Positions 35,661 to 45,003 of a DNA stretch of 64,000 bases are shown in pieces. This DNA comes from Clostridiales bacterium (GTDB lineage Bacteria > Bacillota > Clostridia > Christensenellales > CAG-314): positions 1 through 64,000 of the forward strand of contig JAFLVK010000002.1 of the NCBI GenBank assembly GCA_022508345.1, in the 5' to 3' direction. The translations under genes were made by a program, and so were the position numbers. Position 1 is the stretch's first letter. Every line of letters begins with the position of its first letter. The notes beneath the pieces were generated by a model. The model did not search any database, was not told the origin of the DNA, and was given only the letters and a program-made list of their open reading frames with translations.

Positions 35661-37802
35661 TTACAGTTTCTTCACAAGTTTTAGGTCTATTCTGCCCTTT
35701 TCGTCAATCTTGATTACCTTGACAACCACTGTATCGTCAACATTTACAACGTCTGTAACCTTTTCAACGCGCTCTTTAGCAAGCTTGGAGATGTGGATCA
35801 TTCCGTCCTTGCCGGGAGCCAGCTCTACAAATGCGCCGAAATCGAGAATTCTTACAACCTTGCCGGTAAACTCTTCGCCTACTTCGGGATCCTTAGCGAT
35901 CGCAAGTATCATTTTCTTTGCCTTGTCGGACATTTCTTGGTCTGCCGTTGCGATAAATACTGTACCGTCGTCTGTAATATCAATCTTTACGCCTGTTTCG
36001 TCGATAATCTTGTTGATTACCTTTCCGCCACTACCGATAACCTCGCGAATCTTGTCAGGATCGATACTAAAGGAAATAATCTTGGGTGCGTACTTGGACA
36101 GGTCTGTTCTGGGAGCAGGCAACACCTTCAACATTTGTTCAAGAATGAACAGTCTACCTTGACGGGCTTGCTCAAGGGCTGTACGCAAAATATTTTCGTC
36201 GATACCCTTGATTTTTATATCCATTTGGATTGCCGTGATACCTTCCGTTGTACCTGCAACCTTGAAGTCCATGTCTCCGAGGAAATCTTCAAGGCCTTGA
36301 ATATCGGAAAGAATTGCAACCTTTTTGCCGTCTTCGGACTTCATAAGTCCCATTGCAATGCCGGCAACAGGTGCCTTGATGGGTACGCCTGCATCCATCA
36401 ATGCCAATGTGGAGCCGCAAATACTTGCTTGCGAGGTGCTACCGTTACTGCTGACAACTTCAGATACTGTACGGATTGCGTAGGGGAAATCTGCTTCGCT
36501 GGGGATAACAGGTTCCAATGCGCGTTCTGCAAGTGCACCGTGTCCGATTTCACGTCTGCCGGGGCTACGAAGAGGCTTAGCTTCGCCTGTGGAGTAACCG
36601 GGCATATTGTAGTGATGCATGTAACGCTTGAACGTATCGTTGTCGTCCAGGTTTTCCAGCTTTTGAACTTCGGATATTGTTCCAAGTGTTGCAGTCGTGA
36701 TAACCTGAGTCATTCCGCGTGTAAACACACCGCTACCGTGAACTCTGGGCAAAATGCCTGCTTCGCACCATATAGGACGAATTTCCGTGAGTGCTCTGCC
36801 GTCAGGACGGATACCTTCGTTCAAAATTCTTGCACGAACCTTTTCCTTGGTCATCTTGTAAAGGATGTCGCCGATGGAATCGAGAACTTCGGGATTTGTT
36901 TGCTCGAAATGCTCTCTAACCTTTCTTTCCACTTCGTCCTGATTTGCCTGACGTTCGTGTCTGTCAAATGTTTTAAGCGCTTCGGTAAGCATAGCATCAG
37001 CATAGGGACGAACAATTGCTTCATGCTCTTCCGGTGGCAAATGAAGTTCGATATTTGCCTTGGGTTTACCAACTGATTCACGAATAAATTCGATAAATTC
37101 GCACTGCTCCTTGATAGCTTCATGACCGAACAGGATAGCGTCCAACATTTCCTTTTCGGAAATTTCGTTTGCGCCCGCTTCCACCATCATGATAGCGTCT
37201 TTGGTTCCCGCCAAATTCAAGCTAAGTCTGCTGCGTTCACGTTGTTCTGCGTTGGGGTTGATGATATATTCGCCATCAACGTAACCCACAACTACGCTAC
37301 CCGTGGGTCCTGCAAAAGGAATATCGGAAATTGTCAAAGCAATCGAGCTACCCATCATTGCGTACACTTCCGGTTGAATGTCCGGCTCAACGGACATTGC
37401 TGTTGCAATTACCGATACGTCATTCAAAAATCCCTTGGGGAACAAGGGGCGAATGGGTCTGTCGATAAGGCGTGACGTCAAAATAGCCTTGTCGCTTGCT
37501 CTACCTTCTCTCTTCTTAAATCCGCCGGGAATTTTGCCGACAGAATACATTTTTTCTTCAAAATCAACTCCCAAAGGGAAGAAATCGATACCGTCGCGAG
37601 GCTTAGCCGCGAGCGTTACGTTTGTCATTACTACTGTTTCACCGCAGGAAACCATGACCGAGCCGTTGGCTTGTTCTGCGTACTTGCCGATCTCGACCGA
37701 CACGGTTCTGCCGCCGATTTCCATTTCAAAGATATGATACGGTCTGTTGCCGATCATTCCTTCGAATTTCCTGAATTTCTCAACTTTGTTAACTTTTTTC
37801 AC
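35661..37802 (-). CDS. pnp: Polyribonucleotide nucleotidyltransferase (PNPase)
   Basis: PNPase degrades RNA 3' to 5' using phosphate. The 713-residue protein has two RNase PH-like halves (the second with GRREIGHGALAERAL), a KH domain (EVIGSGGKVINKIIDETG) and an S1 domain (GKVVRILDFGAFVELAPGKD). The start appears to be GTG at 37802, with GGAG about 11 bases upstream. It follows rpsO, the usual arrangement, with an intrinsic terminator between them. Confidence 0.97.
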   Translation of the reverse strand: MKKVNKVEKFRKFEGMIGNRPYHIFEMEIGGRTVSVEIGKYAEQANGSVMVSCGETVVMTNVTLAAKPRDGIDFFPLGVDFEEKMYSVGKIPGGFKKREGRASDKAILTSRLIDRPIRPLFPKGFLNDVSVIATAMSVEPDIQPEVYAMMGSSIALTISDIPFAGPTGSVVVGYVDGEYIINPNAEQRERSRLSLNLAGTKDAIMMVEAGANEISEKEMLDAILFGHEAIKEQCEFIEFIRESVGKPKANIELHLPPEEHEAIVRPYADAMLTEALKTFDRHERQANQDEVERKVREHFEQTNPEVLDSIGDILYKMTKEKVRARILNEGIRPDGRALTEIRPIWCEAGILPRVHGSGVFTRGMTQVITTATLGTISEVQKLENLDDNDTFKRYMHHYNMPGYSTGEAKPLRSPGRREIGHGALAERALEPVIPSEADFPYAIRTVSEVVSSNGSTSQASICGSTLALMDAGVPIKAPVAGIAMGLMKSEDGKKVAILSDIQGLEDFLGDMDFKVAGTTEGITAIQMDIKIKGIDENILRTALEQARQGRLFILEQMLKVLPAPRTDLSKYAPKIISFSIDPDKIREVIGSGGKVINKIIDETGVKIDITDDGTVFIATADQEMSDKAKKMILAIAKDPEVGEEFTGKVVRILDFGAFVELAPGKDGMIHISKLAKERVEKVTDVVNVDDTVVVKVIKIDEKGRIDLKLVKKL

Positions 37803-37915
37803 CTTTTCTTTTTCTCCTTACTCTATATTTCCCACGAAAAAGCTTTCTTACACGCGTATTTACATATATAAATTACCGTACAAGCGCCTTTTCCGTTAAA
37901 GACACCTTAAAAAAT

Positions 37916-37955
37916 AAAAAAGGAGAAAAGGCTCAGATTTTTAGCCTCTTCTCCA
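37916..37955 (-). terminator. Terminator or attenuator between rpsO and pnp
   Basis: On the minus strand, GGAGAAGAGGCT, a loop and AGCCTTTTCTCC are followed by TTTTTT. It may reduce read-through from rpsO into pnp. Confidence 0.8.
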
Positions 37956-37967
37956 AGTTTACCGACA

Positions 37968-38222
37968 TTATTTTCTAAGTCCCAAATCTGCAATAATCTT
38001 GCGGTATTTTTCAATATCCGTTTGCTTGAGATAGTCCAACAAACCCTTTCTGCGACCTACCATTTGCAAAAGTCCGCGTCTGGAGTGATGGTCCTTTTGG
38101 TGTGTTCTCAAGTGCTCAGTCAAGTGATTGATACGTTGTGTGAGCAATGCGATTTGAACTTCGGGAGAGCCTGTGTCTCCTTCTTTTCTGCCGAATTTAG
38201 CAATAATTTCTTGCTTTGTCAT
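37968..38222 (-). CDS. rpsO: Ribosomal protein S15
   Basis: S15 is a primary 16S rRNA-binding protein of the small subunit. The 84 residues contain the family core ([42 protein letters not shown]). It has an AAGGAG ribosome site and a hairpin in its leader. It lies just after the ispH-rpsA fusion gene and upstream of pnp. Confidence 0.98.
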   Translation of the reverse strand: MTKQEIIAKFGRKEGDTGSPEVQIALLTQRINHLTEHLRTHQKDHHSRRGLLQMVGRRKGLLDYLKQTDIEKYRKIIADLGLRK

Positions 38223-38255
38223 AGATATTTTCTCCTTATATTATATTTGCCGTAG

Positions 38256-38290
38256 ACTACGAAGCAGTCGGAGTGTCTGTCTTCGGAGAA
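38256..38290 (-). promoter_or_regulatory. Hairpin in the rpsO leader (possible S15 autoregulatory site)
   Basis: On the minus strand, CCGAAGACAG, a loop and CTGCTTCG pair with one bulge about 40 bases before the ribosome site, next to the palindrome CGTAGTCTACG. S15 controls its own mRNA in many bacteria through varied leader structures; this one is only a candidate. Confidence 0.35.
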
Positions 38291-38309
38291 TCGGTATTTA
38301 ACTGTTTTA

Positions 38310-40346
38310 TTACTCTTCGTCCTTATTTTCGGGCGCAGGTTGCTCTACCTGTTCGGGCTTTTCAAGCAAAGACTTGCGTGACAATGTGATACGCTTGTTC
38401 TCAGCGTCGAATTCCAACACTTCTACTTCGATTTCGTCGCCAACTTTCAAAGCCTTGTTAATGTCGTCAAGCCATTCCCAAGATACGTTACTAACGTGAA
38501 GCAAGCCGTCGATGTGCTTGTCCAGCTCTACAAATGCGCCGAAAGGCATAATGCGTGCTACCTTACCTGTAACTCTTGCGCCAACAGGGAACTTCTCTGC
38601 AGCAACAGCCCAGGGTTCGGGTTGCAATTGTTTATATCCAAGTGAAACTCTGTTCTTTTCTCTGTCAAGAGCAAGCACTACGAACTCGTAGCTGTTGCCA
38701 ATTTCAAGAACATCGGCAGGAGATGCGATACGGTCCCATGCAAGGTCAGATGTGTGAGCCAAGCAGTCGAAACCGCGAACATCCACGAAAGCGCCAAAGG
38801 GAGCAAAGCGTAGAACTTTACCGTCAACGATTTCGCCAACTTCGATATTGTTCCAGAATTCGTCTTCGCGAGCCTTTCTTTCTGCAAGCAATATTGCCTT
38901 TTGGCTTGCAAAGATTACGCGCTTGTGATCGTCAACCTTGTCTGCACCGCTGACAACAAGTCTCAATGTCTTGCCAACGTAGTCATTCAAGTTCTTGACG
39001 TAGCCAATTCTGATTTGAGAAGCATGAACAATTACTGTGTAGCTGCCCAGCTTACCGGTAAGGCATTCCTTACCAACGCGGGTCATAACAGCCTGGAATT
39101 CTTCCCCTTGCTTGATTCCTTCAACCAAAGCATCGTCCTTGTATCTTTCGTCGATAACTTTCTTAGAAAGGGTAATGCCCTTATCTACGGAAATTACTGC
39201 GCAATCCAAGGTTGCCTCGTCCGTTTCCAAAGCTTTTTTGAGTTCTGCCTTAACAGCTTGATAGTCGCCATCCAAGCTCAACTCTTCGTTGGGGATAAAG
39301 GCTTCTTTCTTGGAGCTGGGAATTCTTACATAAACTCCGTCATCACTTACAAGAACAACGCGGCATTTAACCCTTTGACCGAGCTTATAGCGGTGACCTT
39401 CCTTCATTTCGGAAACAGCCTTAGCAAGCAATGCTTCGTCTTTGTCCATAACCTTCTCTTCCGTTGCTACTTCAGCGGAAGTAATCTCGACGTTTTCGTC
39501 GGATACTACCGTTTCAACAACGGTATCTTTTGCAATTTCACTCATTCTTTCTAAAACCCCCTTGATCAACTCTGTCGGAGTTGATGCGCCTGAAATGATA
39601 CAGGCATTTTTACAATTTGACAAGTCAGCATTTAGCTCGCTTCCGTCCGTTAATATCGTCGGACAGTTGCGTGATGCGATTTCGTACAGTCGCTTGGTGT
39701 TGGAGCTGTTCGCGTCGCCCACTACAATTGCCATGTCGCTTTTGGCGGACAGAATTTGGGCATAATACTGCCTTTGTGTAGTAGTATAACAAATAGTGTT
39801 AAATATTTCAAGCGTTTTAACGCCCTCTGTCGAAATATTTTGCAAACTTTTTTCAAAAAAACGCGTATCAAAGGTGGTTTGAAACATAATTAGCGCCTTT
39901 TCTACGCCGTTAAGCTCCAAATGCCCCTTGCCGTCGAATATTGTTGCTGTGTTGTCGCACCACCCGTTGATACCCACTATTTCGGGATGACGCGCGTCGC
40001 CTATCAGCACGATTTTGTAACCGCAGGCGGAATATCGCTTTGCCTTTTGCTGTATTGCCCTTACCCATGGGCAGGTGGCGTCCACTATTTTGATGCCCCG
40101 CTTTTGCGCTTGGTCATACACCGCTTTGGGCGCACCGTGCGCACGGATAATGAGCGTTTCGCCGTCGGGCACTTCGTCAATGCTGTCTACGGTTATTATT
40201 CCCTTTTTTTGCAGTTCATCGGTAACCGAGGCATTGTGAACAAGCTGCCCCAGGCAATATGCTTTGCCGCTAACGGACAGGGCTTTTTGTATCGCCGAAG
40301 ATACTCCGTTACAAAACCCCACTTCTTTGGGTAGCCAAATCTTCAC
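38310..40346 (-). CDS. ispH-rpsA: IspH (HMBPP reductase) fused to ribosomal protein S1
   Basis: Residues 1-280 are IspH, the last enzyme of the MEP isoprenoid pathway, with all three Fe-S Cys (GFCNGVSSA, DATCPWVRA, NTICYTTTQRQ) and the HPEIVG motif. A linker leads to four S1 RNA-binding domains (about 310-660), the last two strongest (LRFAPFGAFVDV, ARIMPFGAFVEL). Such fusions are known in Clostridia. The start is GTG at 40346, sharing one base with the plsC stop and using a GGGGAGGAG site within plsC. The joint product may be processed or may act as one polypeptide. Confidence 0.95.
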   Translation of the reverse strand: MKIWLPKEVGFCNGVSSAIQKALSVSGKAYCLGQLVHNASVTDELQKKGIITVDSIDEVPDGETLIIRAHGAPKAVYDQAQKRGIKIVDATCPWVRAIQQKAKRYSACGYKIVLIGDARHPEIVGINGWCDNTATIFDGKGHLELNGVEKALIMFQTTFDTRFFEKSLQNISTEGVKTLEIFNTICYTTTQRQYYAQILSAKSDMAIVVGDANSSNTKRLYEIASRNCPTILTDGSELNADLSNCKNACIISGASTPTELIKGVLERMSEIAKDTVVETVVSDENVEITSAEVATEEKVMDKDEALLAKAVSEMKEGHRYKLGQRVKCRVVLVSDDGVYVRIPSSKKEAFIPNEELSLDGDYQAVKAELKKALETDEATLDCAVISVDKGITLSKKVIDERYKDDALVEGIKQGEEFQAVMTRVGKECLTGKLGSYTVIVHASQIRIGYVKNLNDYVGKTLRLVVSGADKVDDHKRVIFASQKAILLAERKAREDEFWNNIEVGEIVDGKVLRFAPFGAFVDVRGFDCLAHTSDLAWDRIASPADVLEIGNSYEFVVLALDREKNRVSLGYKQLQPEPWAVAAEKFPVGARVTGKVARIMPFGAFVELDKHIDGLLHVSNVSWEWLDDINKALKVGDEIEVEVLEFDAENKRITLSRKSLLEKPEQVEQPAPENKDEE

Positions 40347-41080
40347 TACTCCTCCCCGCCCGCGCGAGCATCCTTTTGCACGGCAAGCTGCTTAGATAGC
40401 GTACGCTGTTTTTCATTGTAGGCCTTTATTTTCTCAATTTCCTTTTTCGTGCGCGGCCTGCGTTTTACTCCGCGAGCCGACAGCATTTCATTGAGTCGGT
40501 TACGCAGTTCGTCCACTTTGTTTTTGATAACTTCCGTTGCTGCTTCCAAGGTTTTGCGGTCTATCGGCTTGTCGTAGAACTCCTCTAATGTGAATTCATC
40601 GCCGATAATCATGTAGTTTTTGCGCAAAAACTTGGTTTTATCCCATATGTAAAAGGGGCGAATGGGCGACTTTGTTTTGAGCGCAAACAACGCCGCGCCC
40701 GTGTGAAAAGGCTGCAAGCAGTCCACGTTGGGGTTACGCGTTCCCTCTGGGAAAAGGCCGACAGCTTGGTCATTTTTCAACAATCGCAATATGCATTTTG
40801 TTGCGTTCATGTCCACCTCGCCACGACGCACGGGCACAAACTCTAAGCCGTCAAATACCCACTTGAGAAACATGCTTTTGCTAAATTCTGCTTTGTAAAC
40901 AAAGGAAATGATGTTTTTGGTCCACATCGTGTAAAGCAGCGGATCCCAGCCCGAAACATGATTGCCAACAACCAAGCATTTTTTGTTCGGTATCACTCTT
41001 TCACCATATACCTTTGTTGGATAAAACGGGCGAACGACGCTTCTGCCGATTTTCACCAAACATACAACAAACTTGTTCAT
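40346..41080 (-). CDS. plsC: 1-acylglycerol-3-phosphate acyltransferase
   Basis: PlsC adds the second acyl chain to make phosphatidic acid. The HX4D motif is NHVSGWDPL and the substrate motif is FPEGTRNPN. A basic C-terminal tail follows. The ATG at 41080 has GGAGGTTTG directly upstream, so the preceding TTG start in the track is not used. It is coupled to ispH-rpsA downstream and lies 25 bases after aroH. Confidence 0.93.
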   Translation of the reverse strand: MNKFVVCLVKIGRSVVRPFYPTKVYGERVIPNKKCLVVGNHVSGWDPLLYTMWTKNIISFVYKAEFSKSMFLKWVFDGLEFVPVRRGEVDMNATKCILRLLKNDQAVGLFPEGTRNPNVDCLQPFHTGAALFALKTKSPIRPFYIWDKTKFLRKNYMIIGDEFTLEEFYDKPIDRKTLEAATEVIKNKVDELRNRLNEMLSARGVKRRPRTKKEIEKIKAYNEKQRTLSKQLAVQKDARAGGEE

Positions 41081-41105
41081 CAAACCTCCAAATGCTTGCG
41101 CAAAA

Positions 41106-41456
41106 TTATTTCAAATCAGTTCGTAACACCGACGCTTCCCCCAGATAACAGTGTATGCACTGCTCCTGGTTCAATCCATCGACAAATACGCATGCGCGAA
41201 TACAGTGTTTTAGGCTTGCAGGCAGACTCATTTCCGCAAAGCACATAAACGCAACGTGACCTAGTTCCAACTGCTCTCTTACGCTTTTAGCAGGATAGCA
41301 CGCGTTCAAATCGTCCGTACAGGAAAAAAATATTGCCGAGATGCGGTGTTTGTCTATCTTGTTGCGCGAAATTATTTCGCTTACCAGCTGCAATGACTTA
41401 GCAGATATATCTTCAACTGTATTTTCGGCGCATATCGCGCCCCTGATTGCTCCCAT
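41106..41456 (-). CDS. aroH: Chorismate mutase, AroH type
   Basis: AroH converts chorismate to prephenate for Phe and Tyr synthesis. Family motifs are clear: GAIRGAICAENT at the N-terminus, FFSCTDDLNACYPAKSVRE, CFAEMSLPASLKHCIRA and a C-terminal HCYLGEASVLRTDLK. I prefer the second ATG (41456) because GGGAGC precedes it and the protein then begins like other AroH proteins. No other aromatic amino acid genes are nearby. Confidence 0.9.
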   Translation of the reverse strand: MGAIRGAICAENTVEDISAKSLQLVSEIISRNKIDKHRISAIFFSCTDDLNACYPAKSVREQLELGHVAFMCFAEMSLPASLKHCIRACVFVDGLNQEQCIHCYLGEASVLRTDLK

Positions 41457-41509
41457 TATAGCTCCCATTGCTCGTGACTAAAACCTAAAGGTTTTAAATC
41501 ACAAAAAAT

Positions 41510-42727
41510 TTAATTTTTTGCGGCGGAAAGACCTGCTACGTAGCCCGTGGACAACGCTATCTGAATGTTGAATCCGCCTGTGTAAGCGTCTACGTCCATC
41601 ACTTCGCCTGCGAAAAACAAGCCCTTGCACAGCTTACTCTCCATCGTGGACGGGTTGATTTCCTTCACGTCCACTCCGCCTGCCGTTACAATTCCGTATT
41701 CAATGTCGTCTAAACCGACGAAAGAAAACTGTAAATTTTTGATTGTATGCGCTAATTTAGCACGTTCAGCAGCAGTTATTTGGTGCACCTTTTTGCCGAA
41801 AGGAATACCGCTTCTCTCAGCAACTTCCTTAATCAAGCGTTCAGGTAACAACGCATCCAAGGAATTAATAAAATCCTTGTTCATTCTTTCGGTAAAATCT
41901 CTCAGCAAGCGTGCGTCCAGCTTGTCCATATCCAATGCTGGCTTCAAATCAATTGAAAGGGTGTAACTGCCCTTTTGCAATCTGTTTATTTTCGATGACA
42001 ACGATAACGCCGTAGGTCCACTAACACCGTCATCGGTAAATAGCATTTCGCCAAATTCGCTTGCTATTGTTTTACCACCACTCATTAGTGACACCGTCAC
42101 GTTTTTAAGCGACAGCCCCTCCAATTGTTTGGTACCATTACACAATATACGGCACAACGCCGGTTTCAATTCAACTGTTTTGTGCCCGAAAAACTCGGCA
42201 AATCTGTACCCGTCACCGGTACTGCCCGTTGCACTGTAACTTACACCGCCGGTTGCCACAATTACCCTATCAAACAATATTATGTCTGTAATAGTAGTTA
42301 ATAAAAAGGCATTTTCTTGGCATTCTACCGCCAAAATCTCGGTATTTAGGCGTATTTGCACGCCTTTTCGGGATAATTCCGTAGCAAACAATTTTATGAC
42401 GTCGCTGGATTTATCCGACGCAGGGAACACACGGTTGCCGCGTTCAGTCTTGAGCGGAAGCCCACGCGACTGACAAAACTCCATCACCTCTTGCGGAGGA
42501 AATTTGTTGATTGCGCCAAACAGAAATTTAGGGTTGGTAACAACATTTGAGAAAAAGTCACGCGCAGAACAGTCGTTTGTCAAATTGCAACGACCTTTAC
42601 CGCTTATGTACAGCTTTTTGCCAAGCTTCTCGTTTTTGTCAAACAGCGTTACCTCTGCTCCACTGTCGGCAGCCGTTATTGCCGCCATCATTCCCGCAGG
42701 ACCGCCACCTATCACAGCAACTTTCAT
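41510..42727 (-). CDS. BaiN/HI0933-family FAD-dependent oxidoreductase
   Basis: This flavoprotein has an N-terminal FAD dinucleotide motif (AVIGGGPAGMMAAITAADSG), the family signature KKLYISGKGRCNLTND, and the C-terminal GLFFAGEVMDVDAYTGGFN. Members reduce varied substrates and most are uncharacterised; some act on bile acids. It follows the pseudouridine synthase gene by 3 bases and probably shares its transcript. Confidence 0.9.
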   Translation of the reverse strand: MKVAVIGGGPAGMMAAITAADSGAEVTLFDKNEKLGKKLYISGKGRCNLTNDCSARDFFSNVVTNPKFLFGAINKFPPQEVMEFCQSRGLPLKTERGNRVFPASDKSSDVIKLFATELSRKGVQIRLNTEILAVECQENAFLLTTITDIILFDRVIVATGGVSYSATGSTGDGYRFAEFFGHKTVELKPALCRILCNGTKQLEGLSLKNVTVSLMSGGKTIASEFGEMLFTDDGVSGPTALSLSSKINRLQKGSYTLSIDLKPALDMDKLDARLLRDFTERMNKDFINSLDALLPERLIKEVAERSGIPFGKKVHQITAAERAKLAHTIKNLQFSFVGLDDIEYGIVTAGGVDVKEINPSTMESKLCKGLFFAGEVMDVDAYTGGFNIQIALSTGYVAGLSAAKN

Positions 42728-42730
42728 ACT

Positions 42731-43432
42731 TTATACGTTTTTGAGATAATCTATTTCGTATTCATTCAAAAATCTGTATTCGCCACGTTTCAGCCCGCCA
42801 AGACGCAAGTCTCCAACGGCTACGCGCTTCAAAAACTCCACTTCTTTACCCACAGCCTCAAACATCTTCTTGACCTGTCTGTTGCGACCTTCGTGTATTG
42901 TAACTTCACAACGGGTGTGATGCTGGTCCTGTTTAAGTATTTTCACTCTTGCAGGCGCAGTTTTTACACCGTCGATAAGCACGCCCTTTTCCAGCTGTAT
43001 GCGCTCTTTTTCCGCTAATACACCGGAAATTCGGGCAATGTACGTCTTGTTGACCTCGTTGCGCGGATGGGTTAGGCGGTTCGCTAAATCACCGTCATTT
43101 GTGAGGATCAACAGCCCTTCGGTATCGTAGTCCAGCCGTCCAACAGGATACAGACGTGCCTTGATATCAATCAAATCCATTACTGTCTTGCGCCCAAGAT
43201 CGTCCTTTACCGTTGTAACGCACCCCTTGGGCTTGTGCAGCATGATATAGTAATTTTTCTGCTTGTCGCCCACTCTCTTGTCATTGACAGTTACGTGGTC
43301 GGAATCCGACACCACCGCACCAAGAGTAGCAACCTTGCCGTTGACCTTGACTACACCGTCCGCAATGAGCCTGTCGCACTCTCGGCGACTTCCTACACCG
43401 CAATCCGCTAGATACTTGTTTAGCCTAACCAT
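42731..43432 (-). CDS. RsuA/RluB-family pseudouridine synthase
   Basis: An N-terminal S4 RNA-binding domain (MVRLNKYLADCGVGSRREC) is followed by the catalytic motif GRLDYDTEGLLILTNDGDL, whose Asp is the nucleophile. A further family motif is HEGRNRQVKKM. At 233 residues it fits RluB (23S rRNA) or RsuA (16S rRNA); sequence alone does not decide. The start has an AAGGTG site. Confidence 0.92.
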   Translation of the reverse strand: MVRLNKYLADCGVGSRRECDRLIADGVVKVNGKVATLGAVVSDSDHVTVNDKRVGDKQKNYYIMLHKPKGCVTTVKDDLGRKTVMDLIDIKARLYPVGRLDYDTEGLLILTNDGDLANRLTHPRNEVNKTYIARISGVLAEKERIQLEKGVLIDGVKTAPARVKILKQDQHHTRCEVTIHEGRNRQVKKMFEAVGKEVEFLKRVAVGDLRLGGLKRGEYRFLNEYEIDYLKNV

Positions 43433-43503
43433 ATTTCACCTTAAAATACAAAACCGTAAATTTCGACATGTATTATATTAACCTATTTATCGCAAAAAAG
43501 CAA

Positions 43504-43537
43504 GTAATGCCACAACAAAACACGCCGTGGCATTACT
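43504..43537 (-). terminator. Terminator after the dacF-like gene
   Basis: GTAATGCCAC and GTGGCATTAC form a ten-base stem. On the minus strand, T's follow after CTTGC. Confidence 0.7.
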
Positions 43538-43592
43538 GTTATAAATTATTATTATCTAAAATTTATTTGTTGCACTAATAATTGTGCAAAAA

Positions 43593-44627
43593 CTAGTTAC
43601 ATTTTATCAGTTCGCGCTCGAATACCGTTTTGCCGTTCAACAAAGCCTTGATTGTAGGCATTTCGCTGTCCAGGTCAATTTCCGCAGTTAACTTTTCGCC
43701 ATTTGTAACAGGATAACTGAAACGGTCGGGGCATACATAGTAGATTTGTTTTCCACGTTCAATTCTACTACCGCATATCTTATTTTGCGGGATAACCGTT
43801 TCCAAGTGATAATTTGCAAATGCTGCATTCAACATGTCGGCAGTATCTTCAAACATCGGACCGCAATTCAACACAACTACCACTACTTGCATTCCGTTGC
43901 GAGTTGCGCTACCTACAAAACATCTACCCGCTTTCTTTGTATATCCGGTCTTTACGCCGTCTGCGTCCGCGAAATTACTTAGAAGCTTATTTTTGTTCAC
44001 AAGCACTCTGTCGTACTCCATGCCCTCGTTGGAAATTCGAATAGATTTCGTGGAAACGATTTCGCGAAAATCTGCATTTTCCAAAGCCACGCATGTCAAT
44101 ACCCCCAGGTCATGCGCCGACGTGTAATGATTGTCGTCATGCAGTCCATGCGGATTGGCAAAGTTGCTGTCAGTGCAACCTGCTTCGCGCGCGGTTTGGT
44201 TCATTAACTGTGCAAATTCGTCAATACTGCCCGAAACGTGCAATGCCAGCGCCACAGCAGAGTCGTTTCCGCTGCGCAGCATCAGTCCGTACAGCAGCTC
44301 GCGCACAGTCAGGTGCTCCCCTGCCCTCAAGTAAATTGATGAACCCTCAATACCCACTGCTTTGGGGCTTACCTCCACTACGTCGTCAAGATTGGCATGG
44401 TTTAGCACGGTCAATGCCGTTACAATCTTGGTTGTGCTTGCCATGGGCAAATGAGCGTCGCTATTTTTTGCAAAAAGTATTCGATGGGTAGACCGTTCCA
44501 TCACAACTGCACTTTGCGCTGAGGTAGCAAAACCTTCTTCAGCATTGGCAACGTGACTGAACGCCACTCCTGCAAAGCAAAAGCACAATGTAGCCGCCAA
44601 TATAACAAGAAAAATATACCGTTTCAT
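43593..44627 (-). CDS. dacF: D-alanyl-D-alanine carboxypeptidase (DacF/DacB-like)
   Basis: This penicillin-binding carboxypeptidase trims peptidoglycan stem peptides. It has a signal peptide and the three S11 motifs: STTK (active Ser), SGN and KTG in DGVKTGYTKKAGRC. The second domain is short. It starts one base after gerW, in an operon DUF2953-gerW-dacF. In Bacillus a related gene sits before spoIIAA; here spoIIAA is elsewhere. A role in spore cortex or vegetative wall is possible. Confidence 0.9.
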   Translation of the reverse strand: MKRYIFLVILAATLCFCFAGVAFSHVANAEEGFATSAQSAVVMERSTHRILFAKNSDAHLPMASTTKIVTALTVLNHANLDDVVEVSPKAVGIEGSSIYLRAGEHLTVRELLYGLMLRSGNDSAVALALHVSGSIDEFAQLMNQTAREAGCTDSNFANPHGLHDDNHYTSAHDLGVLTCVALENADFREIVSTKSIRISNEGMEYDRVLVNKNKLLSNFADADGVKTGYTKKAGRCFVGSATRNGMQVVVVVLNCGPMFEDTADMLNAAFANYHLETVIPQNKICGSRIERGKQIYYVCPDRFSYPVTNGEKLTAEIDLDSEMPTIKALLNGKTVFERELIKCN

Positions 44628-44628
44628 T

Positions 44629-45003
44629 TTACGCCTTGAATGTATTTACAACGTCTTTAGCTACGTCGAATATTTTGTCTATAGTGTTTGTCTTGTCCGC
44701 CTCGATAACCTTTACACCGTCCTGGCTAACCACAAGAAAGCACACGGGAGTGAGTGTTGCTCCACCGCCCGATCCGCCTGCAAAGTTAGCGTCCGTGCCG
44801 TCCCTGTTAAAGCCGCGCTTTCCCGACTTGTTACCGTATTCACCGCCGCCTGCCATGAAGGCAAATGTAACCTGCGACACAGGCAATATTGTCGTACCGT
44901 CCATGGTTACCAAGGGCTGCCCGATGATTGTATTTACCTCAGCAACCTTGCTAAGGTTGGATACAGCTGTTTCCACTATTTCTCTGATTTGCGTATTTTC
45001 CAT
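44629..45003 (-). CDS. gerW: GerW/YtfJ-family sporulation protein
   Basis: The ATG at 45003 follows AAGGAGCAAGAC; the upstream part of the ORF overlaps the DUF2953 gene and is not family-like. The 124 residues hold the conserved core TIIGQPLVTMDGTTILPVSQ and a Gly-rich region (GGSGGGATLTPVCFLVV). YtfJ is a spore protein in Bacillus needed for normal germination. Its start lies inside the preceding DUF2953 gene. Confidence 0.92.
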   Translation of the reverse strand: MENTQIREIVETAVSNLSKVAEVNTIIGQPLVTMDGTTILPVSQVTFAFMAGGGEYGNKSGKRGFNRDGTDANFAGGSGGGATLTPVCFLVVSQDGVKVIEADKTNTIDKIFDVAKDVVNTFKA

